In this document: in pieces, positions 1 through 6,432 of the stretch | How the letters are laid out: each line of letters starts with the position of its first letter | How positions within the stretch are numbered: the first letter of the stretch is position 1 | Source of the DNA: PS1 clade bacterium | GTDB taxonomy: Bacteria; Pseudomonadota; Alphaproteobacteria; RS24 | Length of the DNA stretch: 8,570 nucleotides | NCBI GenBank assembly: GCA_016779015.1 | Contig: JADHOK010000054.1 | Coordinates: 1 to 8,570 of the forward strand | Reading direction: 5' to 3' | Notes under the pieces: generated by a model | Database searches by the model: none | What the model saw: only the letters and a program-made list of their open reading frames with translations | Told to the model about the DNA's origin: nothing | Program-made: the position numbers and the translations under genes

Positions 1-85
1 CGGCGGCTTGCGCGCTCTCATAAGATGGGGCGTCGAGACCGTGCCCGTGTGGCAGCCATTTTATTTCCAATTTCGGCGCGCTCAT
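1..85 (-). CDS. dut: dUTP diphosphatase (dUTPase), N-terminal fragment
   Basis: This is the 5' end of a gene cut by the left edge of the window, with 28 codons visible on the minus strand. The peptide begins MSAPKLEIKWLPHGHGLDAP and continues with SYESAQAA. The pattern LPHG-x-GL-x-x-P-x-Y-E-(S/T)-A matches the start of alphaproteobacterial trimeric dUTPases, just before the AGxDLxA motif, which lies outside the window. The enzyme hydrolyses dUTP to dUMP and pyrophosphate, which keeps uracil out of DNA and supplies dTMP synthesis. Its ATG overlaps the coaBC stop as ATGA (82-85), which suggests translational coupling. An AAGGA-like ribosome binding site lies about 8 bases upstream, inside the end of coaBC. 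coaBC-dut adjacency is common in this class, which supports the call. The catalytic motifs cannot be seen. Confidence 0.85.
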   Translation of the reverse strand, partial: MSAPKLEIKWLPHGHGLDAPSYESAQAA

Positions 86-1344
86 CTATCGCTTCCTTTT
101 TTCGTATTTCCGGTGGCGGCAAAATGCGCCGCGACACGTATGGCCAACATGGCGGCCACGGCTTGTTTGCTCATCACCTCAAAATGTTCGGTGGCCGCCG
201 CCGTCACCAGCATCACCGCATTGGCGTCGCCGCCCATCACGCCGCCGTCAACCCCGCTATCAGTGCCGACATTATTGGCGACAATCCAGTCGCAATTTTT
301 GCGCTTGAGCTTGGCGTTGGCATGCGCCTCGACCATTTCGGTCTCGGCCGCAAAACCGATAAGCAGAGGCGGACGGTTTTGCCCCGCCGCGCCGAGCGTC
401 GCCAGAATATCGGGGTTTTCGGTGAGCTTTAATGTTGGCGGCGCGTCACCGGTTTTCTTAATCTTTTGCGCGTCGCACGCATCGGGTCGCCAATCGGCTA
501 CTGCGGCGCACATGACCGCCGCATCGACCGGCAATAGCGCTTGCACCGCCTTGGCCATTTGCCGTGCCGTTTCCACCCGTTTTATGGTGACGCCTATCGG
601 GTCGGGCAAAGCGGTTGGCCCGCTAATCAAATGCACCTCAGCGCCCGCTTCGGCCAATGCGCCGGCAATCGCATAGCCCTGCTTGCCGGAAGACCGATTG
701 GCGATATAGCGCACCGGATCGATGGGCTCATGCGTCGGCCCCGCCGTCACCAAAACTTTGCGTCCGGCCAATGGTTTATCGGCGGCCGCGGGTTTGGCGC
801 TTTGCGGCGACATGCCCAGCGCTTTGGCGGTGGCGCTCGCGATATCGACCGGCTCGCTCATGCGCCCGGGGCCAAACTCGCCGCACGCCATATCGCCCTC
901 TTCGGGGCCAATAATGGTGACGCCGTCGTCCTGCAATTGTTTGAGATTTCTTTGCGTCGCCTCGTGTTGCCACATGCGTACATTCATCGCCGGTGCCATG
1001 ATAATCGGCTTATCCGTTGCCAATAGGGCGGTGGAGGCCAGATCATTGGCCAGACCCTGCGCCGCTTTGGCCATCAGGTCGGCCGTGGCGGGGGCGACCA
1101 GAATAATATCGGCGTCGCGCGATAATTGGATATGCCCCATCTCGGCTTCCTCGGTGAGGTCGAACAGGTTTTCATAAACCTTGTCGCCCGACACCGAGGC
1201 CAAAGAGAGAGGCGAGACGAACTGCTCGGCCGCCGCCGTCATCAGGCAGCGCACGGCCAAGCCTTGCGCGCGCAATTGGCGCACCAATTCGGGGGCTTTG
1301 TAAGCGGCAATGCCGCCACCAATAATCAATAAAACGCGCTGCAT
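82..1344 (-). CDS. coaBC: Bifunctional phosphopantothenoylcysteine decarboxylase / phosphopantothenate-cysteine ligase
   Basis: This 420-residue cytoplasmic enzyme carries out two steps of coenzyme A synthesis. CoaB joins 4'-phosphopantothenate to cysteine using CTP, and CoaC decarboxylates the product with FMN to 4'-phosphopantetheine. The N-terminal CoaC flavoprotein domain spans about 1-180. It has GGGIAAYKAPELVR near residue 9, the catalytic-type His71 in MGHIQL, APAMN at 117-121 and the active-site Cys154 in GDMACGEFGPGRM. The C-terminal CoaB domain spans about 190-410, with TAGPTHEPIDPVRYIANRSSG from 200, the KIKK lysines at 294-297 and KLTENPDIL at 306-314. Length is normal for the fusion (about 400). 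The start has an AAGGA ribosome binding site 6 bases upstream. It lies 64 bases after ubiB and overlaps dut by ATGA, so it is probably part of the ubiE-ubiB-coaBC-dut transcript. All key residues look intact. Confidence 0.97.
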   Translation of the reverse strand: MQRVLLIIGGGIAAYKAPELVRQLRAQGLAVRCLMTAAAEQFVSPLSLASVSGDKVYENLFDLTEEAEMGHIQLSRDADIILVAPATADLMAKAAQGLANDLASTALLATDKPIIMAPAMNVRMWQHEATQRNLKQLQDDGVTIIGPEEGDMACGEFGPGRMSEPVDIASATAKALGMSPQSAKPAAADKPLAGRKVLVTAGPTHEPIDPVRYIANRSSGKQGYAIAGALAEAGAEVHLISGPTALPDPIGVTIKRVETARQMAKAVQALLPVDAAVMCAAVADWRPDACDAQKIKKTGDAPPTLKLTENPDILATLGAAGQNRPPLLIGFAAETEMVEAHANAKLKRKNCDWIVANNVGTDSGVDGGVMGGDANAVMLVTAAATEHFEVMSKQAVAAMLAIRVAAHFAATGNTKKGSDR

Positions 1345-1392
1345 GCGCCATCCTTCAAAAGCTTGCTCAGACTTTAATTTGCCAAGAAAAAA

Positions 1393-1413
1393 TGTAAATA
1401 ATTATTTTTTACA
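1393..1413. repeat. AT-rich 21-bp dyad at the ubiB stop codon
   Basis: This is a near-perfect palindrome. TGTAAA and TTTACA arms (six pairs) flank an AT-only centre with one mismatched pair. It contains the TAA stop of ubiB (1409-1411). On the minus strand it is followed by six T residues (1392-1387). It could act as a weak AT-rich terminator or pause in the ubiB-coaBC gap, or as a protein-binding dyad. No GC pairs strengthen the stem apart from one per arm, so I do not call it a terminator. Confidence 0.4.
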
Positions 1414-2941
1414 AAAACCGATACAAAATCGTTGCCGCGGCGAGGCCCAGCGCTGACAGGCCGATAAGGCGCGCCACCCGGTCGCTGCGCGGCGGCGCTG
1501 TCTCTTGCGGTCTTTCTTGCAGCGCGCGCGCGCCGCGTTCCAGCTCTTCCAACGTGTCGGGCAAGCGCTGCACCATGCGCAATGTGCGGCCTGCATTATC
1601 GGCCATGTCTTTGAGCACGGCTTGCGGGCCGATGGATTTTCTGAGCCAGTCGCCGACCAGTTCCTCCGAGGCGTCCCAAATATTTACTTTCGGGTCATAA
1701 CTACGGGCCACGCCTTCTACCGTCACCATGGTTTTTTGCAGCAGCAATAATTGCGGCTGCGTCTTCATATCGAACTGCTCGGTGATTTGAAATAATTGCG
1801 CCAGCACCCGCCCCATAGAAATATCGTCGGCGTCGCGGTCGCGTATCGGCTCGCCGACCGAGCGGAGCGCTTGCGCAAATTCATACACATCGTGATGGTC
1901 GGGCACATAGCCCGCCTCGATATGCACCTCGGCCAGTTTTTTATAATCGCGGGTGATAAAGCCGTGCAATATCTGGGCGAGGAAACGCCGACTGTCATTA
2001 TCAAGCCGCCCACAAATGCCGAGGTCGATGGCGATAATCGTGCCGTCTTCCGCAATCAGCAAATTGCCCTGGTGCATATCGGCGTGAAAGAAACCGTCGC
2101 GCAGCACCAGGGTCAAAAAGATTTGCAGCAGCCGCACGGCCAAATGCGACAGCTCGTGACCGGCTTTGCGCAGCGCCTTTATATCGGAGGCTTTGACACC
2201 GTCTATCCATTGCATGGTCAGGACACGCTGGCCGCTCGCCTCCCAATAGACTTGCGGCACGCGGAAATCTTTCATGTCGGCTATATTCTCGCCCATTTCC
2301 GACAGCGCCGCCGCTTCCATACGCAAATCGGTCTCGCCATTGACGGCGCGCGCCAGCGTCTCAATGCTGTCAACCGGACGCAGCCGTCGGGTGACGGGAA
2401 AATATTTCTCGGCAAAAGCCGCCAGTCGCGCCAGCAAAGCCAGTTCGGCGGCGAGGCGTGCCTCTACCCCGGGGCGGAGGATTTTCACCGCCAGTTTTTC
2501 GCCCGTCTCGGCGTGAATGGCTTGGTGCACTTGCGCCACCGAGGCCGCGGCAATCGGCTCGCTGAGCTTAGAAATCACCGCATCGGGATGGTCCAGCTCG
2601 GCGGCCAAAATGCGCCGCACTTGCTTATCGCTGAAAGGTGGCAATTGGTCTTGTAGAAAGGTCAGGTCATGCGCCATGGCCGGGCCGATAATATCGGGTC
2701 GCGTGGCGAGAAATTGCCCCAGCTTGATATAGGTCGGCCCCAAGCGGCGAATGCGGTCGGATAATTTATGGCCGCGCTCATCATCGCGAAAACGCGGCGC
2801 CATAAAAGTAAAGATGCGCCGCGCCACCCGCACGCGCCAAGGCGCATCGGTGAAAAACCCGGGCGGCAGCATGGTGTCTTGCGCCAGCAGCAGGCGCGCC
2901 ATAGTCAGCAATCTCAAAAACCGCATCATCAGAGGCGCCAT
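1409..2941 (-). CDS. ubiB: UbiB-family atypical kinase/ATPase of ubiquinone biosynthesis
   Basis: This 510-residue protein belongs to the ABC1/ADCK/UbiB family, which is needed for ubiquinone synthesis. Family members are atypical kinase-fold proteins thought to act as ATPases on membrane-bound intermediates. The visible hallmarks are the KxGQ motif K73-L-G-Q76 (YIKLGQFLATRPD), then LPPF after LQDQ, and the alanine-rich loop AAAS at 131-134 that replaces the usual glycine-rich loop. There follow AVK with Lys153, the ExD motif E203-T-D205, the catalytic loop HADMHQGN (286-293, Asp288) and the metal-binding IDLG (305-308, a variant of DFG). The C-terminus, from about 489, is hydrophobic and should anchor the protein in the inner membrane. 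Length is typical (about 510-550). The start is uncertain: the first ATG overlaps ubiE by 13 bases, and Met5 (ATG at 2929-2927) overlaps the ubiE TGA as TGATG, an equally good coupled start. It is an operon partner of ubiE. Confidence 0.96.
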   Translation of the reverse strand: MAPLMMRFLRLLTMARLLLAQDTMLPPGFFTDAPWRVRVARRIFTFMAPRFRDDERGHKLSDRIRRLGPTYIKLGQFLATRPDIIGPAMAHDLTFLQDQLPPFSDKQVRRILAAELDHPDAVISKLSEPIAAASVAQVHQAIHAETGEKLAVKILRPGVEARLAAELALLARLAAFAEKYFPVTRRLRPVDSIETLARAVNGETDLRMEAAALSEMGENIADMKDFRVPQVYWEASGQRVLTMQWIDGVKASDIKALRKAGHELSHLAVRLLQIFLTLVLRDGFFHADMHQGNLLIAEDGTIIAIDLGICGRLDNDSRRFLAQILHGFITRDYKKLAEVHIEAGYVPDHHDVYEFAQALRSVGEPIRDRDADDISMGRVLAQLFQITEQFDMKTQPQLLLLQKTMVTVEGVARSYDPKVNIWDASEELVGDWLRKSIGPQAVLKDMADNAGRTLRMVQRLPDTLEELERGARALQERPQETAPPRSDRVARLIGLSALGLAAATILYRFL

Positions 2942-3747
2942 CCCATATGTAGTGCGGCAATGCCGCCGCTCAAAGTTTGCGCCTCGGCGCGCGCGAAACC
3001 GGCGGCGCGCAATTCTTCCAAAAACACCTCGGCGGTTGGGAAGCGGCGGATGCTCTCAACCAGATATTGATAGGCTGCGCGCTCGCCCGCCACCAGCCCC
3101 CCCATAGGCGGAATAAGCGTGAAACTGTACGCGTCATAGGCTTTTTGCAGCAAGGCGCTGGGCATATGCGAAAACTCAAGGCACACAAAGCGCCCGCCGG
3201 GCCGCAAGACGCGATGCGCTTGTGCCAAGGCGGCGGCGCGGTCGGTGACATTGCGAATGCCAAAAGCAATGGTCAGCAAATCGGCCGAGGCATCCGGCAG
3301 GGGCAGGGCCTCGGCAATGCCGGTGGTGAAGTGAAAACGGCCGGCTTTTTGGGCGGCTTTTTTGATATCGGGGCGGGCGCGCCCGGCGCGCATCATCTCG
3401 GCATTGGCGTCGATAATATGCGCGTCCAAAGTGCTGCCCAGCTTTGCGGCGCGGGCCAGCGCGCGCAACGCAATATCACCGGTGCCGCCGGCGACATCGA
3501 TAAGTTGTAAATGGGTGCGCGGGCGTATGTGCAGCGCGTCAATCATCCGCGCTTTCCACACGCGATGCAGGCCGCCCGACATCAGATCGTTCATCACGTC
3601 ATATTTATCGGCCACCGCGTCAAAGACGCCGCGCACAAGCCCTTGCTTGTCGTCGCGTGCCACCTCCCGAAAGCCGAAATCGACTTTGTCGGACGCGGTT
3701 TCATCCATCGCTTTATCTGTCTTTGCTTTATCTGTGTTTGCGCTCAT
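2929..3747 (-). CDS. ubiE: Ubiquinone/menaquinone C-methyltransferase UbiE
   Basis: This SAM-dependent C-methyltransferase acts on the demethylated benzoquinol (or demethylmenaquinol) ring. From the chosen start it has 272 residues, slightly above the usual 250-260 because of a charged N-terminal extension. Visible motifs are FGFREVARDDKQGLV (24-38), YDVMNDLMSGGLHRVWK (49-65), SAM motif I LIDVAGGTGDIA (82-93), FGIRNVTD (162-169), LRPGGRFVCLEFS (181-193) and the conserved tail LSGGIAALHMGWRL (259-272). The frame stays open upstream to 3810, but MSANTDKAK is the better start: AAAGG lies 11 bases upstream, and the extra 21 residues are unlike the family. The N-terminus carries a duplicated five-residue unit. 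An internal ATG at 3708 would remove this repeat and cannot be excluded. It is the first gene of the minus-strand group and overlaps ubiB. With UbiB it points to aerobic respiration with ubiquinone. Confidence 0.96.
   Translation of the reverse strand: MSANTDKAKTDKAMDETASDKVDFGFREVARDDKQGLVRGVFDAVADKYDVMNDLMSGGLHRVWKARMIDALHIRPRTHLQLIDVAGGTGDIALRALARAAKLGSTLDAHIIDANAEMMRAGRARPDIKKAAQKAGRFHFTTGIAEALPLPDASADLLTIAFGIRNVTDRAAALAQAHRVLRPGGRFVCLEFSHMPSALLQKAYDAYSFTLIPPMGGLVAGERAAYQYLVESIRRFPTAEVFLEELRAAGFARAEAQTLSGGIAALHMGWRL
3710..3739. repeat. 15-bp in-frame tandem duplication at the ubiE 5' end
   Basis: Two adjacent 15-base copies (3710-3724 and 3725-3739), sharing the core GCTTTATCTGT, differ at one base. 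On the minus strand they encode NTDKA and KTDKA in the variable N-terminal extension of UbiE. The length is a multiple of three, so the frame is kept. It looks like replication slippage in an unconstrained segment. Confidence 0.8.
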
Positions 3748-3888
3748 GCCCAAAATTGCCTTTAAACTGCGCCGCGACGATAGCCCATTGGCTCTGCTAA
3801 ATCCATGCACTGTTTGGATTTTTCAGGCCGCAAGCGGTGGCGCGGTTTGACGCTTGCACACAAAATAGGGCGGCTTATGATGGCGTCC
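3748..3888. promoter_or_regulatory. Divergent ubiE / mutM intergenic region
   Basis: This 141-base gap lies between the divergent starts of ubiE and mutM, so it must supply promoters for both sides unless they lie inside genes. A -35-like TTGACG is present at 3847-3852 facing mutM, but no good -10 lies 16-18 bases downstream. Facing ubiE I see only weak candidates, such as CTATCG close to the start. The AAAGG for ubiE lies at 3763-3759. No DnaA boxes or operator-like palindromes were recognised. The regulatory role is inferred from gene layout only. Confidence 0.45.
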
Positions 3889-4770
3889 ATGCCGGAATTA
3901 CCCGAAGTCGAAACCGTTCGCCGTGGCCTTGCCCCGCATATTGAAGGCCGCCGCATTAAGCGTTTGGTGCTCAATCGCGCCGATTTGCGGTTTCCGTTTC
4001 CCAAAGATTTTGCCGCGCGCATGGAAGGCGCGGTGGTCGCGCGCTTCACCCGCCGCGCCAAATATTTATTGGCTGAAATGCAAAGCCCGAAAGGCAAACC
4101 GTTTTTCTGGCTCAGCCATCTTGGCATGACCGGTCGGTTTATGCTCACCCCGCCACAGGCGACGACGCTGGAGCCCGGGCTTTACGCGCATGAGGTGGCG
4201 CCGCCGGTGGCGGCCAAACATATTCATGTCGATATCGCCTTTGACGATGGCACCAAATTGGCTTTTGCCGATCCGCGCCGCTTCGGCTTTATGGATATGT
4301 TCGCCGCGCCTGAGACCGGCTCGCCTTTTTTGAAGCATTTGGGGCCCGAGCCGCTGGGCAATGATTTCAACGAGGGGGTGCTGCTGGCGGCGGCCAAAGG
4401 ACGCAAAACGCCGGTGAAGAATTTTCTGCTCGACCAGCGCGTGGTGGCGGGTCTTGGCAATATATATGTTTGCGAGGCTTTGTTTATGGCCGGCATCAGC
4501 CCCAAACGCAAAGCCGCCAATCTGGGTGCCAAGCGCGTGGCGCGGCTGGCGCCTGCCATTCGCGATGTGTTGGCCCGCGCCATTGAAGCGGGCGGTTCGA
4601 CTTTGCGCGATTTCGCGCATGAGGATGGGGCGATGGGCTATTTCCAGCACGATTTCAAAGTCTATGGCCGCGAAGGCGAAGTCTGTTCAGCGCCCGAGTG
4701 TTCTGCTAGCGTCAAGCGCATGGTGCAGGTGGGGCGCTCGAGTTTTTACTGCTCGGCCTGTCAAAAATGA
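3889..4770 (+). CDS. mutM: Formamidopyrimidine-DNA glycosylase (Fpg/MutM)
   Basis: This 293-residue base-excision repair enzyme removes 8-oxoguanine and ring-opened purines and cleaves the abasic site. The start is fixed by chemistry: the family needs Pro2 as the free N-terminal nucleophile, and translation from 3889 gives MPELPEVETVRRGL with Pro2 and Glu3. Other landmarks are Lys58 in RRAKYLL (E. coli Lys57), LSHLGMTGRF (76-84), DPRRFGFMD (128-136), GLGNIYVCEALF (188-199) and the H2TH region. The C-terminal zinc finger uses Cys266, Cys271, Cys288 and Cys291 with Arg283 in GRSSFYC. The first cysteine pair is spaced C-x4-C, which is known in alphaproteobacterial Fpg, rather than C-x2-C. Length is normal. 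An in-frame ATGATG at 3877/3880 has the better-spaced AGGG upstream, but starting there would bury Pro2. The stop lies in the first unit of a 13-bp repeat leading to the next gene, probably in one transcript. Confidence 0.97.
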   Translation: MPELPEVETVRRGLAPHIEGRRIKRLVLNRADLRFPFPKDFAARMEGAVVARFTRRAKYLLAEMQSPKGKPFFWLSHLGMTGRFMLTPPQATTLEPGLYAHEVAPPVAAKHIHVDIAFDDGTKLAFADPRRFGFMDMFAAPETGSPFLKHLGPEPLGNDFNEGVLLAAAKGRKTPVKNFLLDQRVVAGLGNIYVCEALFMAGISPKRKAANLGAKRVARLAPAIRDVLARAIEAGGSTLRDFAHEDGAMGYFQHDFKVYGREGEVCSAPECSASVKRMVQVGRSSFYCSACQK

Positions 4771-4827
4771 GAGCCAGAAGTGAGAGCCAAAAATGAGAGC
4801 CAGAAGTGAGAGCCAAAAATGAGGGGC
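4763..4827 (+). repeat. Five 13-bp tandem repeats spanning the mutM stop and next start
   Basis: Five contiguous 13-base units start at 4763, 4776, 4789, 4802 and 4815. Units 1 and 3 are AAAAATGAGAGCC. Units 2 and 4 are AGAAGTGAGAGCC. Unit 5 is AAAAATGAGGGGC. The alternation makes a 26-bp higher-order period. Unit 1 holds the mutM TGA (4768-4770) overlapped by an ATG. Unit 5 holds the ATG (4819) of the following gene. Each unit carries ATGA or GTGA and a GAG-rich segment that can serve as a weak ribosome binding site for the next unit. Confidence 0.95.
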
Positions 4828-5226
4828 ATATCGGTGCGGATATTTTTTAAACGCCACAGCATAAGTTTAAGCGCTGTCATGTGTATGGCCGCGCTCAGTG
4901 CTTTTATGGCGGCCCCCCATAGCGCCCGTGCGCTTGATTATCTGTCCAGCATTGGTGATGTGCCGCTGGCCGAAGGGCTGGTGGAATTGCCCGAAGCGGG
5001 TTTTGTGTTCGACAAACCGGAGGGGCGCATTGTGCAATTGACGGCCTTGCGCAATGCCGATATCAAGCAAGACGCCCTGATGGGGTTTTATAAAACAAGC
5101 CTGCCCAATTTGGGTTGGCAGGCGCGCGCCGCGCAAGCCGGTATATTGACATTTGAGCGCCGTAGCGAAATTCTGCGCGTGACCTTCACCGCTGATTTGG
5201 TGATATTTGATCTAACCCCGCAATAG
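4819..5226 (+). CDS. Small exported protein of unknown function
   Basis: I do not recognise a named family for this 135-residue protein. It begins with a basic segment (Arg2, Arg7, Lys11, Arg12), then a hydrophobic core (about 15-32) and a likely signal peptidase I site A36-R-A38 before Leu39, so a mature protein of about 97 residues should be periplasmic. No lipobox cysteine lies at the cleavage site. The mature part reads as one small alpha/beta domain: DVPLAEGL (47-54), a segment with GFVFDKPEGRIV (61-72), then QDALMGFYKTSLPNLGWQ (84-101), a Phe-Tyr/Leu-Gly-Trp pattern, and strands ILTFERR and ILRVTF. That pattern recalls small alphaproteobacterial proteins of the form FY-x-x-x-LPxLGW, but from memory only. 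GAGAG (4808-4812) is a possible ribosome binding site 6 bases upstream. It sits between mutM and the hydratase, 34 bases before the latter. The start lies in the tandem repeat, and mutM is linked to it by overlapping stop/start codons. Confidence 0.8.
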   Translation: MRGISVRIFFKRHSISLSAVMCMAALSAFMAAPHSARALDYLSSIGDVPLAEGLVELPEAGFVFDKPEGRIVQLTALRNADIKQDALMGFYKTSLPNLGWQARAAQAGILTFERRSEILRVTFTADLVIFDLTPQ

Positions 5227-5260
5227 CGGAATGCATGCCGAGAAGGCAGGGAGCCAAACG

Positions 5261-6037
5261 ATGAAATATGAAAACATTTTGGTCGAGCGCCGCGACAATG
5301 TCGGGCTGATAACACTGCATCGCCCGAAAGCGCTGAACGCGCTATGCGCCGCGCTGATGGATGAGTTGACCCACGCCATTGAAACCTTTGACGCGGATGA
5401 GGCCGTCGGTTGCATGGTGCTGACCGGCTCGGAAAAAGCATTTGCCGCCGGGGCCGATATCAAAGAGATGTCGGATAAGGAATATATCGATGTGTTGAAA
5501 GAAGACTTCATCACCGCCAATTGGGAAGCCGCCGCCAAGGCGCGCAAACCGATTATCGCGGCGGTGGCCGGCTATGCGCTGGGCGGCGGCTGCGAGCTGG
5601 CGATGATGTGCGATTTCATCCTGGCCGGTGAAAATGCCAAATTCGGTCAACCGGAGATTAACCTCGGCGTTATTCCGGGCGCTGGCGGGACGCAACGCCT
5701 GACGCGGTTTGTCGGCAAATCCAAAGCCATGGAAATGTGCCTCACCGGCCGTATGATGGATGCCGCCGAAGCCGAACGCTGCGGCCTTGTCTCGCGCATT
5801 ATTGCCGATGACAAGCTGGTCGAAGAGGCGGTCGATGTGGCGCAGAAAATCGCTGAGAAATCATTGCCTTCGGTGCTGACGGCCAAAGAATGCGTCAATG
5901 TGGCTTATGAGACCGGCTTGAAAGAGGGCGTGCATTACGAACGCCGCGTCTTCCATTCGCTGTTTGCTTTTGAGGACAAAAAAGAAGGCATGGCGGCATT
6001 TATCGAAAAACGCCAACCCAAATTCAACGATAAATAG
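5261..6037 (+). CDS. Enoyl-CoA hydratase (crotonase family)
   Basis: This 258-residue cytoplasmic crotonase-fold enzyme probably hydrates 2-trans-enoyl-CoA to 3-hydroxyacyl-CoA in fatty-acid beta-oxidation. The family is functionally broad, so the substrate is inferred. Motifs seen are LHRPKALNAL (19-28), the oxyanion-hole segment AFAAGADIKEM (60-70), ALGGGCELAMMCD (106-118) with catalytic Glu112, and GQPEINLGVIPGAGGTQRL (129-147) with the second catalytic Glu132. Both glutamates are present, as expected of a true hydratase, and the closest likeness is to mitochondrial-type short-chain hydratases. The start at 5261 is chosen because AGGGAG (5248-5253) lies 7 bases upstream and the product begins as the family does. 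The frame is open to an ATG at 5231, which would add ten unlikely residues. It follows the small exported protein by 34 bases and precedes rpsT, which has its own promoter. Hydratase-rpsT-dnaA adjacency recurs in Alphaproteobacteria. Confidence 0.93.
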   Translation: MKYENILVERRDNVGLITLHRPKALNALCAALMDELTHAIETFDADEAVGCMVLTGSEKAFAAGADIKEMSDKEYIDVLKEDFITANWEAAAKARKPIIAAVAGYALGGGCELAMMCDFILAGENAKFGQPEINLGVIPGAGGTQRLTRFVGKSKAMEMCLTGRMMDAAEAERCGLVSRIIADDKLVEEAVDVAQKIAEKSLPSVLTAKECVNVAYETGLKEGVHYERRVFHSLFAFEDKKEGMAAFIEKRQPKFNDK

Positions 6038-6073
6038 GCGCGCTAGGCGGTTATGGCGGGGGCGACAATTAAG

Positions 6074-6102
6074 TTGACGCCGCCGTGCCGCGCCCCTATA
6101 AA
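6074..6102 (+). promoter_or_regulatory. Sigma-70-type promoter of rpsT
   Basis: A -35 TTGACG (6074-6079) and a -10 TATAAA (6097-6102) are separated by exactly 17 bases. Both match the consensus in five of six positions. Transcription should begin near 6108-6110, giving a leader of about 50 bases before the rpsT ATG. The bases after the -10 are GC-rich (CCGCC), the kind of discriminator expected at ribosomal promoters under stringent control. That last point is inference. Confidence 0.8.
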
Positions 6103-6115
6103 CCGCCACAGATGA

Positions 6116-6130
6116 GCGCCTTACAGGCGC
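6116..6130 (+). other. Hairpin in the rpsT leader
   Basis: GCGCC (6116-6120) and GGCGC (6126-6130) form a five-pair all-GC stem with a TTACA loop. It lies inside the predicted rpsT leader, about 30 bases before the start codon and just upstream of AAGG (6149-6152). It could affect mRNA stability or autogenous control by S20. No sequence evidence separates these. Confidence 0.5.
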
Positions 6131-6160
6131 AGTTTATAAGATTTTGATAAGGTTTAAGAA

Positions 6161-6424
6161 ATGGCCAATTTGAGTTCATCGAAGAAAATGGTGCGCAAGA
6201 TTGAAAAGCGCACAGCGCGCAATCGCGACCAGCGGTCAAAAATGCGGACTTTTATTCGCCGCGTTGATGAAGCCATTGCCAGTGGCGATAAAGGCGCTGC
6301 CGAGACCGCGCTGCGCGAAGCGCAACCGTATATTGCGCGCGCCGGTCGCAAAGGTCTGATGCATAAAAAAACCGCCTCGCGGAAAGTGTCGCGCCTGTCG
6401 AAAAAAATCAGCGCTATTGTCTAA
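6161..6424 (+). CDS. rpsT: 30S ribosomal protein S20
   Basis: This 87-residue, highly basic protein binds 16S rRNA and is a primary assembly protein of the small subunit. The sequence starts MANLSSSKKMVRKIEKRTARN and keeps the family pattern: MAN-x-x-S-x-KK at the start, RSKMRTFIRRVDEAI (25-39), and near the end GLMHKKTASRKVSRLSKKI. Length is normal (85-90). AAGG (6149-6152) lies 8 bases before the ATG. The gene has its own promoter and an intrinsic terminator, so it is probably transcribed alone. Placement between the hydratase and dnaA fits the alphaproteobacterial arrangement. Confidence 0.98.
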   Translation: MANLSSSKKMVRKIEKRTARNRDQRSKMRTFIRRVDEAIASGDKGAAETALREAQPYIARAGRKGLMHKKTASRKVSRLSKKISAIV

Positions 6425-6432
6425 TATGCGGG

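Noticed and set aside
2022..2033. UbiB with a DLG instead of a DFG motif as a defect
   Set aside because: This substitution is seen within the UbiB family, and the other catalytic motifs are intact.
82..3810. Long plus-strand frames opposite coaBC, ubiB and ubiE (for example 8-676 and 1796-2656)
   Set aside because: They are antisense shadows of well-supported minus-strand genes and have no recognisable domains.
3748..3888. Origin at the point where gene orientation diverges
   Set aside because: Genes run outward on both sides, but the gap is short and has no DnaA boxes. A simple divergent promoter region explains it.
4684..4767. Degenerate zinc finger in MutM
   Set aside because: All four cysteines are present. 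C-x4-C instead of C-x2-C is a known variant in alphaproteobacterial Fpg.
4763..4827. CRISPR-like array
   Set aside because: The 13-bp units are contiguous with no spacers. It is a tandem repeat.
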